Source of the DNA: Vandiemenella viatica
Taxonomy: Eukaryota; Arthropoda; Insecta; Orthoptera; Morabidae
Direction of reading: 5' to 3'
Assembly (NCBI GenBank): GCA_031002005.1
Contig: CM061921.1
Coordinates: forward strand, 176,894,935-176,958,934
DNA: 64,000 bases
The translations under genes and the position numbers were made by a program. Below the pieces are notes generated by a model. The model ran no database searches, was not told where the DNA came from, and saw only the letters and a list, made by a program, of their open reading frames with translations. Positions 10,560 through 20,846 of the stretch are shown one piece after another; the first letter of the stretch is position 1, and the number at the start of each line of letters is the position of its first letter.

Positions 10560-11975
10560 ATGTAGAGCAGAAACCTGGCGAAAGGTAGATCCCATCTGCT
10601 GGCAGTTGCTGGGCCGTCCAATCAACGCGTGGCAGTATTGCAAGGCGCGATCCAGCAACTGGGTGTGTCAATGTTACGGACTGCGTTGGAGCTGTACCAG
10701 GTCGAAAAGAAGAAGGCAGACAGAGGACCAGAACAGTACTTTCACTGCCAAGCGTTCGGTCACATCAGCCGGCCTTGGTGATCACCGGTTAAATGCATAA
10801 AATGCGGCGGGGGTCATACCTCTAAGGAATGCTCCTTCATCAAAGGGGTATATCAGCCTATATGAGCAAACTGCCTAGGTCCACATTTAGCATCCTGTAG
10901 ACGATGCACCAAATACCAGGAGGCGAATAAGAGGCAGACTGGACGACACACGACGAGGAATATGAAACGAAGCCAAGATGATCCCGCTCCACCACCAAGA
11001 AGATCCTAGTGGAAGGAGTTCAGAAAGGAATCAACCAGAGCAAGTGCACACGCCAACACACTGACCGCTGAACCCGACACTGTACCTCCGGACATGTGAT
11101 CATAGATCAGCAAGCTTGCAGAAGTATTTCAAAGGCTTGGCGCCATTACTGCCCAGCTTCAAACAGTCTTACTGGCAGCGTTGCAGTCACCCACAGCGCA
11201 ATCCACCGCAGGTCAACAAAACGAAGATGGCTGTTAGACCACTCAACGGCCTCAGTATCTTTGCGTGGAACGCTAGTGGGCTGCACAAACAGAAAATATA
11301 ATTGCTAAACTTCATTCAAGACGACGGAATCGACGTTTGTCTAGTGAACGAACCGCTCATAAAAGCGGGAATCAGAATCACTGTGCCAAAGTAATCGCCT
11401 TACTGCAGGGATAGGCCAACAGCTGGAGGAGGAGTACCAGTATATGTGAGAAAATCACCAAGGCACCACACCGCTGCCAAACTTCACTAGTATAGAAGCA
11501 GGTAGAAGCAGACGTCGTCTCAAGAACAGTTGGTGAAATCACCCTAATAGCAGCCTATCACCCTCCAATAACCACGCTCTCCGCTGCAGAATGTGGCGGC
11601 GATCAGCAACATCACAGGGAGAATAATCCGAATAATCCTGGGCGGTGACCCAAACGCTAAGCACATAGAGTCTATGTGCTTAGCGTTTGGGACAGTCTAT
11701 GTCATAGACTGTCACTGCCGAACACGAACCCTAGCGAGCGATTGGTGCAAAGCGAAATACAGCGGACGGGGCTGGCGGTGCGGTCCCTTGAGAAGCCAAC
11801 CTTTTTCCCAGTGGCAGAGGGACGCAGACTGGAGTCCTCGACGTCATTGTAACGAAATACATTCCTGCAAGGCCAATTGCTGTCAGTACTATAACTCACA
11901 TCGGACCACAACCCAGTGGTGGTGCCCTGGTAGGTGGACGGTGTGAGGGACGACGACGAAGGCAGAAACTACACT
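10560..11975 (+). mobile_element. Jockey-clade LINE copy C, gag and endonuclease only
   Basis: This plus-strand fragment carries gag zinc knuckles (HCQAFGHIS at about 10740, CIKCGGGHTSKECSF at about 10797, then GPHLASCRRCTKY), a gag tail, and the ORF2 start, with LSIFAWNASGLHKQK at about 11250 and GIDVCLVNEPLIKAGIRITV at about 11325. TAGGGVPVYVRKSP and a GDPNAKH-like block (about 11645) follow. It stops before the RT, near 11975, where a different LINE begins. The GDPNAKH region is disrupted by two adjacent perfect palindromes (11649-11713). Confidence 0.75.
11649..11713. repeat. Two abutting perfect inverted repeats
   Basis: The first palindrome has 21-base arms (11649-11669 and 11671-11691) around a single G. 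The second has 11-base arms (11691-11701 and 11703-11713) around a single T and shares its first base with the end of the first. Both arms match perfectly. They lie inside the endonuclease coding of jockey copy C and must have arisen after, or during, insertion of that copy. Confidence 0.9.
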
Positions 11976-11979
11976 AAAG

Positions 11980-12720
11980 TTAAATAATACGATTTAAATT
12001 GTAGAATACTGTGAAATACTGCAGGATTATCTGGACAGGATATCTGCCTAGATAGGTCAGCATGGGATGAAGATTAATGTAAAAAAGTGTCAGCTGATTA
12101 GGTATACAGATAAATAACAAAATATTGGTTGTGATTATAAGGTGGGGAAGGAATTGCTTGTTGAAGGCTTGGCATAACATTTAATAACAAACTCAACTGT
12201 GTAGGACATATAAACAGGTAGTAGGAAATGTTTATAAAATCCACAACTTGTTGGAGAGAGTGATGAGGTGATGCACCAGAGAAGTAAGGGAATTTGGTTA
12301 CAAAACTTTGGTCAAACCTTTGCTTGTATATGGAGGTGTTCTATGGAACCCACATTTTGTGTATAAAATACAGGAGTTGGAGGGCTGCAATAAGGGCTGC
12401 TAGGTTTGCTCTTTGGAAATTACCACCGAACACGATCAGTAACTGATATAATAAAGGATCTGAGATGGAATTCATTGTAAGACAGGAGGAGGGGGAAGAG
12501 AGTCATGGGTTTGTACAAGGCGTATATTGATGATCAGGCATAGAAAGATAATGGTGGAAGAATTAGGTGATATTCATGGAAGGGAAAAGATGACCATGAC
12601 AACAAGTTGGCACTAAATGTCATGCATAAGAAAGTGGAAAAATTCTTCTTATGTAAGTATGTCAGGGATTTGAATAAATTACCGAGAAAAATATAGAATA
12701 ATTAACCAAAATTGATGGAA
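11980..12720 (+). mobile_element. CR1/L2-like LINE fragment, RT C-terminus
   Basis: A heavily decayed plus-strand fragment shows AWDEDXCKKVSAD-like thumb sequence, LGITFNNKLNCVGHI (about 12165), YGGVLWNPHF (about 12330), NYHRTRSVTDIIKDLRWNSL (about 12417) and KYVRDLNKLPRKI (about 12650). These blocks match the C-terminal region of CR1/L2-type RTs (thumb, then 'RRAARFV...SVT..L..L.W..L', then 'FF..R....WN.LP'). The same family occurs in reverse at 46960-47420, where KDDHDYKLAL corresponds to KDDHDNKLAL here. Confidence 0.65.
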
Positions 12721-14332
12721 GTATTTAAAGTTGAAATTAATAGAGGGTAAAAGTAGGCAGGTACAGAAAAGGGAAAAGTGAGTGGGTAGGGAAATTGCTA
12801 CCGCATTTAAATTAAATCATCTCATCCTTAAATTTTCAGTACAACCTAGGACTTCCACAAAGAGGCCATTCCTTTTGTTTTCTCCAGTCTTTGGTGTGAT
12901 TCATGAAGATGTGTTACATGATTACAATTTGCATTTATCAAGGAATATCCTTCAGCTTAATAGGTGTGAAAAGTAGCCTACATAGATGTAAAGCCGCAAT
13001 GAACTTTGTCATAACGAAACCATTCCACTTTTCTGGTAACAGAATTTCAAGCTGAAGTTCATTCCACCATTATTTCTATCCTAGGGTGGTGGACTGCTTA
13101 TTTTTTTTTCTCTATTTTCACTTTCTGCCACACCTCAGTGGAGATTCTCACGTGGGTGGGAACCCTACTTATCAACGTGAGAGGTAGTATACCTTAATAA
13201 CAGCACTAGATGGTTATATACATATGTATACATTTATTCATTGCTTGTATAACATAATCATTCCCCATGAATATGGCTATTTCCCATTTAAAGATGTCAG
13301 CCTTGGGCTTGCGATTAATGCATAGAAACCGACACTAACGACGTAACATTCCAATAATGGTTGAACCTTCCCCAATCAGCTTTCTGCAAATAGATAAGTT
13401 TTTCCACATCTGTTATTTTACTGTAGCTAAGCTATGCGCTATCCACCAGAGGCTGCTGGCGTAATGGACGATTGTGGATGATGTATCGGCTGCCCCTTCC
13501 AACGTCTCCAAGCTACTGCATCGTAGATATTTCTGAAACCGACCTTGATTGATCCCAAAACTTGGGTTTTGTTCAACTCCCCCCCCCCCCCTATGATTTA
13601 AGGAGATGCTCCGCCCTATCAGAGGCCACCCTAATTGCGTCATATGGCCTGGTTGCTAAGTACTTTCTGCAAATTGGACCTACAAAATAGTTCATCTATC
13701 TGGCTAGCTTGCAAATTCCCTCAATCCAAACTCTTGCAACTGACCTGGCATTGTAAATCCTTAATTCACAATAGACTGGACCTACAGTTTAATGTGAAGC
13801 GTTCTAGCGTACTAGAAATGAAAAATAATCTTTACAGGTTGAGATTAGATTAAGTGCAAGTAAATCTCTCATCTAGACACAGAACTCCGAATTCTCATGG
13901 CGGTTACTTTAACCAATAATCTACCAGTCTACATTGCGTGGTAATGATGGTAAAGCAGAATTCACTGTATTACTGCAGGTAATAATTCTGGGAGGAAAGA
14001 AACGAAATATTAATAGTCTCGATGGCTTATCGGAATAAGAGTATGAAAGCCTATTCATATTCAAGAACAGAGAGTGTGATGGACTTGACAGGTGGGGGCT
14101 TGATTGTCAACTAGAAACGAAATAGTATTAAAATTCCAAGTGAGTATAGACTTGTTTGTATGCCGGTGAGGAAGAAAGGCATTTCAAAAGTAACTGAAGG
14201 AAGCAACAGGATTAAAATATGGTCATATCTATTATATAGAATTTTAGAAACTGGTGACAGAGGAAATGTGTGGCAGATATAAAATTCCTGGACTACAAGG
14301 TGGATAAAGCGTGTTCTTATTAACAGTATGTG
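12721..14332. other. Non-coding stretch, no gene seen
   Basis: About 1.6 kb without coding that I can support. Visible are a 14-base C run at about 13579, a short palindrome TATACATATGTATA near 13216, and AT-rich filler. Open frames at 13413-13643 (minus) and 13635-13853 (plus) have no recognisable motif and are probably chance. Confidence 0.5.
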
Positions 14333-16437
14333 TCATCATCATTATCGTTGGGGACCATCTCCAGTTTCCCGGGTGTGGTTAACGAGCCTTCTTCTGTCTT
14401 GGTTGTTATAGACGATCGTCTTCCACTTTCTCCTATCCCGAAAAGTTTCTCTGTTTATAATATGTTCCCAGTTCCAGCCTCTTCTCTCTATATCCTCCAT
14501 CAGTTGGTCTGTCCGTCTTCTTCTTCGTCTTCCCACTGGTCTTTTGCCCACTATTTTGTTTTTACAAATAAGTTTTTGGTAGTCTTGTACTATCCATTCT
14601 CTTGACATGCCCAAAACCACTTAAGTCTTGATAACCTAAGTCTCTCTTCCATGGATTCCCTTAACTCTAGGTTCGATTAATCTCATCATTTCTTATATGG
14701 TTAAGAACAGTTTTCTGGAGGGCCGTTCTAAGAAACTTCATTTAACAGGCTTGGATCTTGCTAAGGTCTTTTGATGTTAGTGTGCATGTTTCCAAAGCAT
14801 ATGTGAGAATAGGAATGAGATATGATTTGTACAAGACAATTTTTGTTCCTTTGCGGACTTTCATGTCCCATAGTAAGCCCCGCGTGGTACTGTAGAAGTT
14901 GGCTCCTTTGGTTACCCTATTCATTATTTCTATCTCAATTCTACCGTTACTAGCAATTATGCTCCCTAGGTAGCTGAACTGGTCAACAACTTCAACTTGG
15001 TGGTCTTGTAATTTTGTATGACACTCTGTATTCTTTCGGCTTAATTTTAGTGCTATGTTTTTTTTTTTTTTTCAATTTCATTCTATATTCTTCAAACTTA
15101 TTATTCCACATTTTCAGTTTGTTTTGTATTCCTTCTTCGGTTTCATCACATTTTGCCACATCATCCGCAAACACCAATGCCTGTACATCTGCTCTCTTTA
15201 GTTCCTTTAAGATGTTATCCATCACCGCTATGAACAGAAGAGGTGAAACGGCACTGCCTTGTTGTATCCTTTGGTTGTACTGAACCATTCAGAGTTACCA
15301 TCCCTAACATTGACACAGCTCTTGCAGTTATTATACAATATCTGGATCTTTCTAATGAGGTACTCTGGTATTTTAAGTTTTCTTAGACTTTTCCAGATAG
15401 TTGATCTAGGAACATTATCGTATTCCTTTTCGAGTCCATAAACACAATAATTTAGTTTTTCTCCTTTCCCAATATTTTTGTACCAGAATTCTCAAGGCTA
15501 ATATTAGATCTATTGTGCTTCTTCCAACCCATGTTGTTCCTCTTCTAAGATGGGCTCTAATATTGTTCGTACTCTGGCTTCAACTATCTTTTCCATAATT
15601 TTGAGGCCGTGGGATAGGAGGGTAATACCTCTGTAGTTTTCACTTTCTCTTCTTTTACCTTTCTTGAAGATAGGAATTATCACCCCCTTTGTCCAGTCTT
15701 CTGGTTTTTGACTATCGTTCCATATTGCTTTGATGACTCTATACAGCCATTGTATCCCTGGTGGACCGGCAGCTTTAATCATGTCGGCTGTAACTTCGTC
15801 GGCTCTTGCTGACTTGCACATTTCATTTTATGGAGAGCTCGCTCGACTTCTGACCAAGTTATTGGAGTGTCTTCAACTATCCTCCCCTGACTTGTTTCTT
15901 CATCATCTGCCACCCACAATTTTGTGAATTGCAGAGTATAGATGTAGATGTATTCCATTGGGTTCATTTAGTAGCTTGTCAAAATATTGTTTCATGGCTT
16001 CCCTGATACTTGTTATATTGCGAACTATATTTCCAGCCACTGTCTCTATTGCTGTAATTGTTTCCTTATCCGATCTTTTGTGTTTTACAATTCCAAATAC
16101 CATTTTCATATTCCCTTTACTATCTTCTTCCAGTTTAGACGTAAAATCTTCCCAGCTTTTCTCCTTTTCTTCCTATACAATTCTCTTAACCTCCAATTTG
16201 CTGCTTCTATATTCTTTTACAATCTGTTCCAATCTGCTATGAGCTACTTGGTCATTGTTGTTTCTTCTATATGACTTGGCCATATCTAGAACTTTTTTGG
16301 GTTTATTTTTTTTGGCTATTGCCTCTTTCACTCTGTCATTCCGCCATGAAGTCCTTTTCTCTTTAACTCTCATGCTTGTTCTTCCACATATTTTTTCTGC
16401 ACTCGCAACAAGACTTGGCTTAATACACACAGTATGT
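14333..16437 (-). mobile_element. RTE-like LINE, 5'-truncated
   Basis: Minus-strand frames give, from the right: a basic linker (KICGRTSMRVKEKRTSW), FDKLLNEPNG (about 15970), ADEVTADMIKAAGPPGIQWL (about 15800), WTKGVIIPIFKKGKRRESEN (about 15690), YRGITLLSHGLKIMEKIVEA (about 15635) and QRIQQGSAVSPLLFIAVMDN (about 15270). LVFADDVAKCDE (about 15170, intact FADD), SYLIPILTYALET (about 14820) and a C-terminal RRPVGRRRRRRTDQLMEDIE (about 14530) follow. The 'PIFKKGD...NYRGITLL' block and the Arg-rich C-terminus fit RTE-type elements. The 3' end has a (CAT)n tail at 14330-14342. The endonuclease is missing. Clade assignment is tentative. Confidence 0.7.
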
Positions 16438-16456
16438 GTATTTCCACATAAAAAAT

Positions 16457-17443
16457 ATACTGAAGTGACAAAAGTTATAAGATAGGAAAATACAAATATT
16501 CAGATAGAACTAACGCCACAGAAAAAATGTATAAATGTGGGATTCCGTTTGTACTCTGTTGATTAGTGTGAAATTATTCTCTGATGTGGTAATTTCCGCA
16601 ACACACCCCAGTTACCAGTTTTTGTATGCAGAATGGTAATTGTCGTACATGCGTACAATTGTTGATGAATTCAACATTTCTCCATCCAAAGTGCCTAGAG
16701 TGCGCCGTCAATATGTAATTCATGTCTACTTAATGACCGAGACCAGTGACATCTGCTACTAGGTATCAGTATTGACAGAAAGGCAACACTGCCTCAAGGA
16801 ACAGCACCTCTAAATGTGGTATGTACGACAAAGATGTTGTTTCTGACAGTGCAGTGAAATTTTGTGTTGATGGGATATGGCAGCAGAAGACCGATCAGGG
16901 CTACTCCTCTAGCAAAATGCCAGAGGATGCAGCACCTAATACAGGCTCATGAACATATCATTTGATCACTGGAAATATGTTGCACTGTTATATTAGTTCC
17001 AGTTCCATTGGCTCCATCCTGGTATGTGCTGTGTTTATGTGCAGTGTATTGGAACCACTGGTCTATCTGAACCGGCCATTGACTGCAAATGGTTATATTC
17101 AGCTGCTTGAACACTATTTGCAGTAATGATGGACTTTTCCAGGACGAAAATAGGAAATGGAACTGAGGCAAAATTGTTCATAATTGGTTTGAGGAGCATT
17201 CTTGACAATGCCAGTGAAACATACGGCCACCTGAATCACCAGACATGAATCCACTCAAAAGGAACTGCAGCAGTAACACTTCCTCAAGTATGATCGACTT
17301 TAGAGGAAGCCTGGCTGAATATTTTTCAGGGAACTTCCGACGAATTTATGAGCCAATGCCATGTTGGGTTGCTTCACCTTTCCAGACAAAAGGGATCCTA
17401 TATGATATTAGGAGGTATCCCATGACTTTGGGACTTCAGCGTA
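16457..17443 (+). mobile_element. Decayed Tc1-like DNA transposon
   Basis: The ends are imperfect inverted repeats: TACTGAAGTGACAAAAGTTA at the left (from 16458) and its degraded complement ACTTTGGGACTTCAGCGTA at the right (17425-17443), both starting at TA. Inside, a shattered plus-strand transposase is readable near its C-terminus: RPPESPDMNP (about 17220, the third catalytic segment, where the Glu normally follows) and EPMPCWVASPFQTKGILYD (about 17350), matching 'MPRRV..VI.A.GG.T.Y' of Tc1 proteins. The length of ~1 kb is short for Tc1, and no frame is intact. Confidence 0.65.
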
Positions 17444-17719
17444 ATTCAAGCTGCACATATTTCCATAACATTTTGGTTTACGTGCTTTTAGAAAACCTGT
17501 ATAAGTTCTTGATACCATTATTATATTTTAATGTCTTGTATCTGCGATTTATTGCTAGAAAAAACTTACTGGGAGAGCTAGCAGTTACTATTATAGGGCA
17601 AAAGCGGTAGGAAATCGGCCTTGACTATTTAAAGTAACCAAGCTGACATTTGACTCCAGTGGTTTTTGGGAAACACGATAATTCGAAAACTGCATAACAG
17701 TACTGTGCAACGAACATAC
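17444..17719. other. Spacer, no gene seen
   Basis: About 275 bases between the Tc1-like element and the 3' end of jockey copy D. No motif can be supported. Confidence 0.5.
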
Positions 17720-17860
17720 GACATCCTGAACACCAGGTTCGAACGTTACTTCCTTTTATTTATTTAGGCCTATTTATTTTTGCTGGTGTTTTTGTGTTCC
17801 TGGCACCGACACCTTTGGCGTCCTGGGTGTTGGTAGTTCATTTGTTGTATTATCTCTATT

Positions 17861-19164
17861 TCACATTAAGGGGAAAATGTTGGCCTCCTGGGAGGTCTTT
17901 ATAAAACCCCTTTGATGTGCTGTTAATTTCAGGTTGGAGTGGCTGATAGTGGCTCTTTGTACCAGTTGCCTCAGTTTTGTGATTATTGTTCCGATGTTTT
18001 GTAATCTACCTTCTGTGTGGTGTAATTTATCTAGTCTTTGACGAAAGAATTCAGCTAGTTTTTTTACAACTTGGTCTATCGTTTCTATTTGTGCTACATC
18101 GTGCATTTCCGCGATTCTCGTCCTTCTGTCAGGCATTTACGATTATGTGGAGGCATCTGTATTGTACTATTTGTAAATACGATAAGTTTGTTTTGACGTT
18201 GTTCCCCAAATTTGACAGCCATATGTTATTGCTGGTAGTATTGTTGATTTTTACAGATGGAGCATTGTTTATGGATTCATTGATTGGCTGATCAGTATAG
18301 GAAATGGATTCTTGATAACACCTAGGGTGTTTTGCTATTCTTCTGCTATATGTTGACAAAATGTGTTTTTCCTATGGTGACTCCTAGGTACTTGTAATGG
18401 TTCTTCCACGGTATCTATTTTCCGAATATAGTCAAGTGATGGTTTAGTTCGTTTTTTTTTTGTGTGTGTGAAATATATTATTGTCAATTTGTCGCAGTTT
18501 ATTGTTTCTTTTACACCAGTTCTCTATTTTCAGTAATTGGTTTTGCATTCTGGTAATGTTCTCCATACCTGTATGTTTTGCTCCTGTGGTATAAAAAGTA
18601 GTGTCTTCAGCGAATTGGGCAAGACAGACATTTTTTATGGCTGGAATACCGTTCACAAATATACTACAAAATGTGGGTGCTAATAGCGAACCCTGTGGGA
18701 GTGCTATTCTCATATGGTGTATTGTAGATTGCACACTTTGCATTTCTACATAGAAACTACTTTGTTCCAAAAAGTTTTTTATCAAGTGAATGGTGACTCT
18801 GTCAACTGTAGTTTGTGTAATTGGTTTACATATCAGATTTTTGTGCCACATCAATAAAAGCTGCTGCTGCGGAATTGTTAATATCGAACTTTTTGCTTAT
18901 ATATTCAACATGGTTTTACTGTTGCTGACATGCGAGGTTGGAATGGTGTTTTGTTCAGGCATTTTCCTCTGTATTCTTGTTAACTCTACTTTTTCCAGCA
19001 TTTTTGCTGTTGAGTTGAACAATCTGATTGATCTATTATTAGCCGGCAAGAATGAGTTTTCCCTGCTTTGGGAATTGGTATTATTTTTGCTTTTTTTCCA
19101 GTCTACAGGGAAGTAGGCTTTTTTCGGGCAGCTATTCACTATTTTTGTTAATAATACCATTCCC
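17861..19164 (-). pseudogene. Jockey D RT core and C-terminus
   Basis: After the Penelope joint the frame reads VLLTKIVNSCPKKAYFPVDW (about 19155). IALPQGSLLAPTFCSIFVN (about 18705) is the PQGS block, AQFAEDTTFYTTG (about 18625) replaces YADD with FAED, and WCKRNNKLRQIDNN is the thumb. The tail has SYTDQPINESIN and a Leu-rich C-terminus (17861-18136). The Asp-to-Glu change in the catalytic motif (FAED) and several frameshifts indicate an inactive copy. Confidence 0.75.
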
Positions 19165-19199
19165 TGTGGAAGACTGGAGATTTTCTCGGCGTTGTAAAT

Positions 19200-19286
19200 G
19201 AATAAAACTTTCTCGGGTAGCTAGCCGAGTTAGTACATCGTTTGACCACGACGTTTCGGCGGTCACAACCTCTGCCGCCATTGTCA
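19200..19286 (-). repeat. Left inverted repeat arm of the Penelope element
   Basis: Complement of the right arm. The single difference lies in the AGAGG/AGAGT position. It contains the GCCGCCATTG...TTTCGGCGG hairpin in reverse and overlaps the first bases of the open frame. Confidence 0.9.
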
Positions 19287-19289
19287 CCA

Positions 19290-20017
19290 CCCGGCCCAAC
19301 GCAGATCAGTACTGGAACCTTGGTGCACAGGGCGCGAACTCTATGTGACAAGGATAGTTTGCAGGCGGAAATGTGTCATTTACGGGAAACTTTCCGCAAG
19401 AACGGTTTCAACGAGGCGTTAATAAACTCGGTTTTCACACGAGCAGCAAGGAGGAAAATACGACAGCAGGAAGACCCGAGCCGCTTCGCCTTCCTTCCTT
19501 ATGTCGGAACGACTACCGCTAAGATTGGCAGAATTTTAAGTAAATGTGGCATTAAAACCATTTTCCGACCAACAGCCAAAATTAGGAATATACTGCGGTC
19601 ACCCAAGGACGATATAGCCTTACGAACACCTGGCGTATATCGCATTCCTTGCGAATGCGGAAAGGCTTACATCGGACAAACAACACGATGTATTAACCAA
19701 AGGTGCGCCGAACATGCGCGCAACGTCCGCCTGGGCTGATCGACAAGTCAGCGATTGCTGAACACAGTATTGACACGGGACATGGCTTCAATTTCAAAGC
19801 AACAAGAATTCTTGCACGTACGAGAGGTTATTGGGACAGTGTTTTCTCAGAAGCTATCGAAATTTGTATCTCGAAGGACCTCGTTAACAGAGATACTGGA
19901 TTTCAGTTAAGTAAAGCCTGGAGCCCAGCAATCCAGAAAATGAGAGTGCAGCAGGACTCCTGGGAAACACGCACCTCTCTTGCGCGCCAGCAATCAGCGG
20001 AACCCACCAGCAGCTAA
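19290..20017 (+). pseudogene. Penelope RT tail and GIY-YIG endonuclease
   Basis: The frame begins without an ATG. It has the RT C-terminal linker ('EMCHLRETFRKNGFNEALIN', about 19368) and RSPKDDIALRTPGVYRIPCE (about 19600). The GIY-YIG motif is GVYRIPCECGKAYIGQTT, with the downstream Arg (CINQRCAEH) in place. A one-base shift near 19733 moves the rest to a second frame, SAIAEHSIDTGHGFNFK (about 19750) and the Glu-containing EAIEICISKDLVNRDTGF (about 19853), ending at 20017. In Penelope elements this domain is the nuclease that opens target DNA. The RT palm is absent here. Confidence 0.8.
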
Positions 20018-20157
20018 TGGCTTCCGCCAATAGGAACGCTTCCCGCTAGTGGCCAACGTTACCCGTCACTAGCCATTGGCCGACCGGAAAAAGGATGACG
20101 TAGCGCGGACTTCGCGTGATATATAAGCACCTCAATAACCTACCGGCAGCAGTCACT

Positions 20158-20244
20158 TGACAATGGCGGCAGAGTTTGTGACCGCCGAAACGTCGTGGTC
20201 AAACGATGTACTAACTCGGCTAGCTACCCGAGAAAGTTTTATTC
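20158..20244 (+). repeat. Right inverted repeat arm with hammerhead-like stem
   Basis: The arm starts TGACAATGGCGGC and contains GGCGG...CCGCC followed by GAAAC (the 3' half of a hammerhead-like core) and a GTC triplet. The 5' core reads TTGACAA rather than CUGANGA, with A at the G8 position, so a ribozyme from this copy is probably inactive. It ends TTTTATTC next to the TSD. Confidence 0.85.
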
Positions 20245-20843
20245 AATACCATACCCTTACCAGACAAGCGCTTCAATTAATAGTTTGTTACTTTGTCCAC
20301 TCCTAGAGCTTTGTTGTTACTGAATTTTCTGATGTTTCTTATTTCAGTCAGAGTAGCCAAGTCAGTGTATTCTCCTATGTCTTCTTTCAGGAATTTGGAA
20401 ACAGATTCATTGATTTCTTCTTCTTCTTCCTTTTCTTCATCCGTTTGCTGTTTTTTGAGAGTTGCATCTTGTTCTAAGTAGTTGACCAGGATCTCTGCTT
20501 TGCCTCTTGGTTCGAAGATAAAACCTTCTTCAGCAGTTGCCAATATCTTAGGATTTTTTAATGCTCTTATAAGTCCCCAAATGTGTCGATGTTTGGTGTG
20601 AGATAAGCCATTTTTTCTTCCAAATGCTCAATATTTAGATCTTTTAGCCTTTTCTATAGTTTCCTTCTATAATGGTTTGTCAGTCTTCTGTCTTGCAGGT
20701 CTCTGTATGTCTAACTTTTTTTTGTGTAATGGAAGTTCTTCAGTTTTTTAGTGTTTCCAGCTTATCTGGATGGTCTGCTTTATAGTTGGGTGGTGGGTTT
20801 ACTGTCGATATTGATGCTTTATGATTTGCTTGATGAATAGCTT
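20245..20843 (-). pseudogene. Jockey D linker and RT N-terminus
   Basis: The segment resumes with AIHQANHKASISTVNPPPNY (about 20840) and continues through the linker to an open frame from 20543: MATAEEGFIFEPRGKAEILV, an acidic Glu run, then IRNIRKFSNNKALGVDKVTN (about 20300). This corresponds to the first RT block ('I....N.KA.G.D.I'). Confidence 0.75.
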
Positions 20844-20846
20844 TGG

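Larger units (their letters stand above)
19165..20244 (+). mobile_element. Penelope-like element with inverted terminal repeats
   Basis: The element is flanked by a 12-bp TSD with one mismatch (AATACCATTCCC at 19153-19164, AATACCATACCC at 20245-20256) in jockey D. An 87-base sequence at 20158-20244 recurs in inverse orientation at 19200-19286, with one difference by eye. Between the arms is the 3' portion of a Penelope ORF: the RT tail and a GIY-YIG endonuclease. A TATATAAG box (20121-20128) precedes the right arm. Inverted or tandem pseudo-LTRs, 5' truncation and a GIY-YIG domain are hallmarks of Penelope-like elements. Confidence 0.85.

Noticed and set aside
15014..16274. Several hydrophobic plus-strand frames that look like membrane proteins
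   Set aside because: They are the complement of Lys/Glu/Asn-rich RT coding on the minus strand, which gives Phe/Leu/Ser-rich shadow peptides.
18790..19116. 108-codon hydrophobic plus frame
   Set aside because: Shadow of the jockey D reverse transcriptase on the minus strand.
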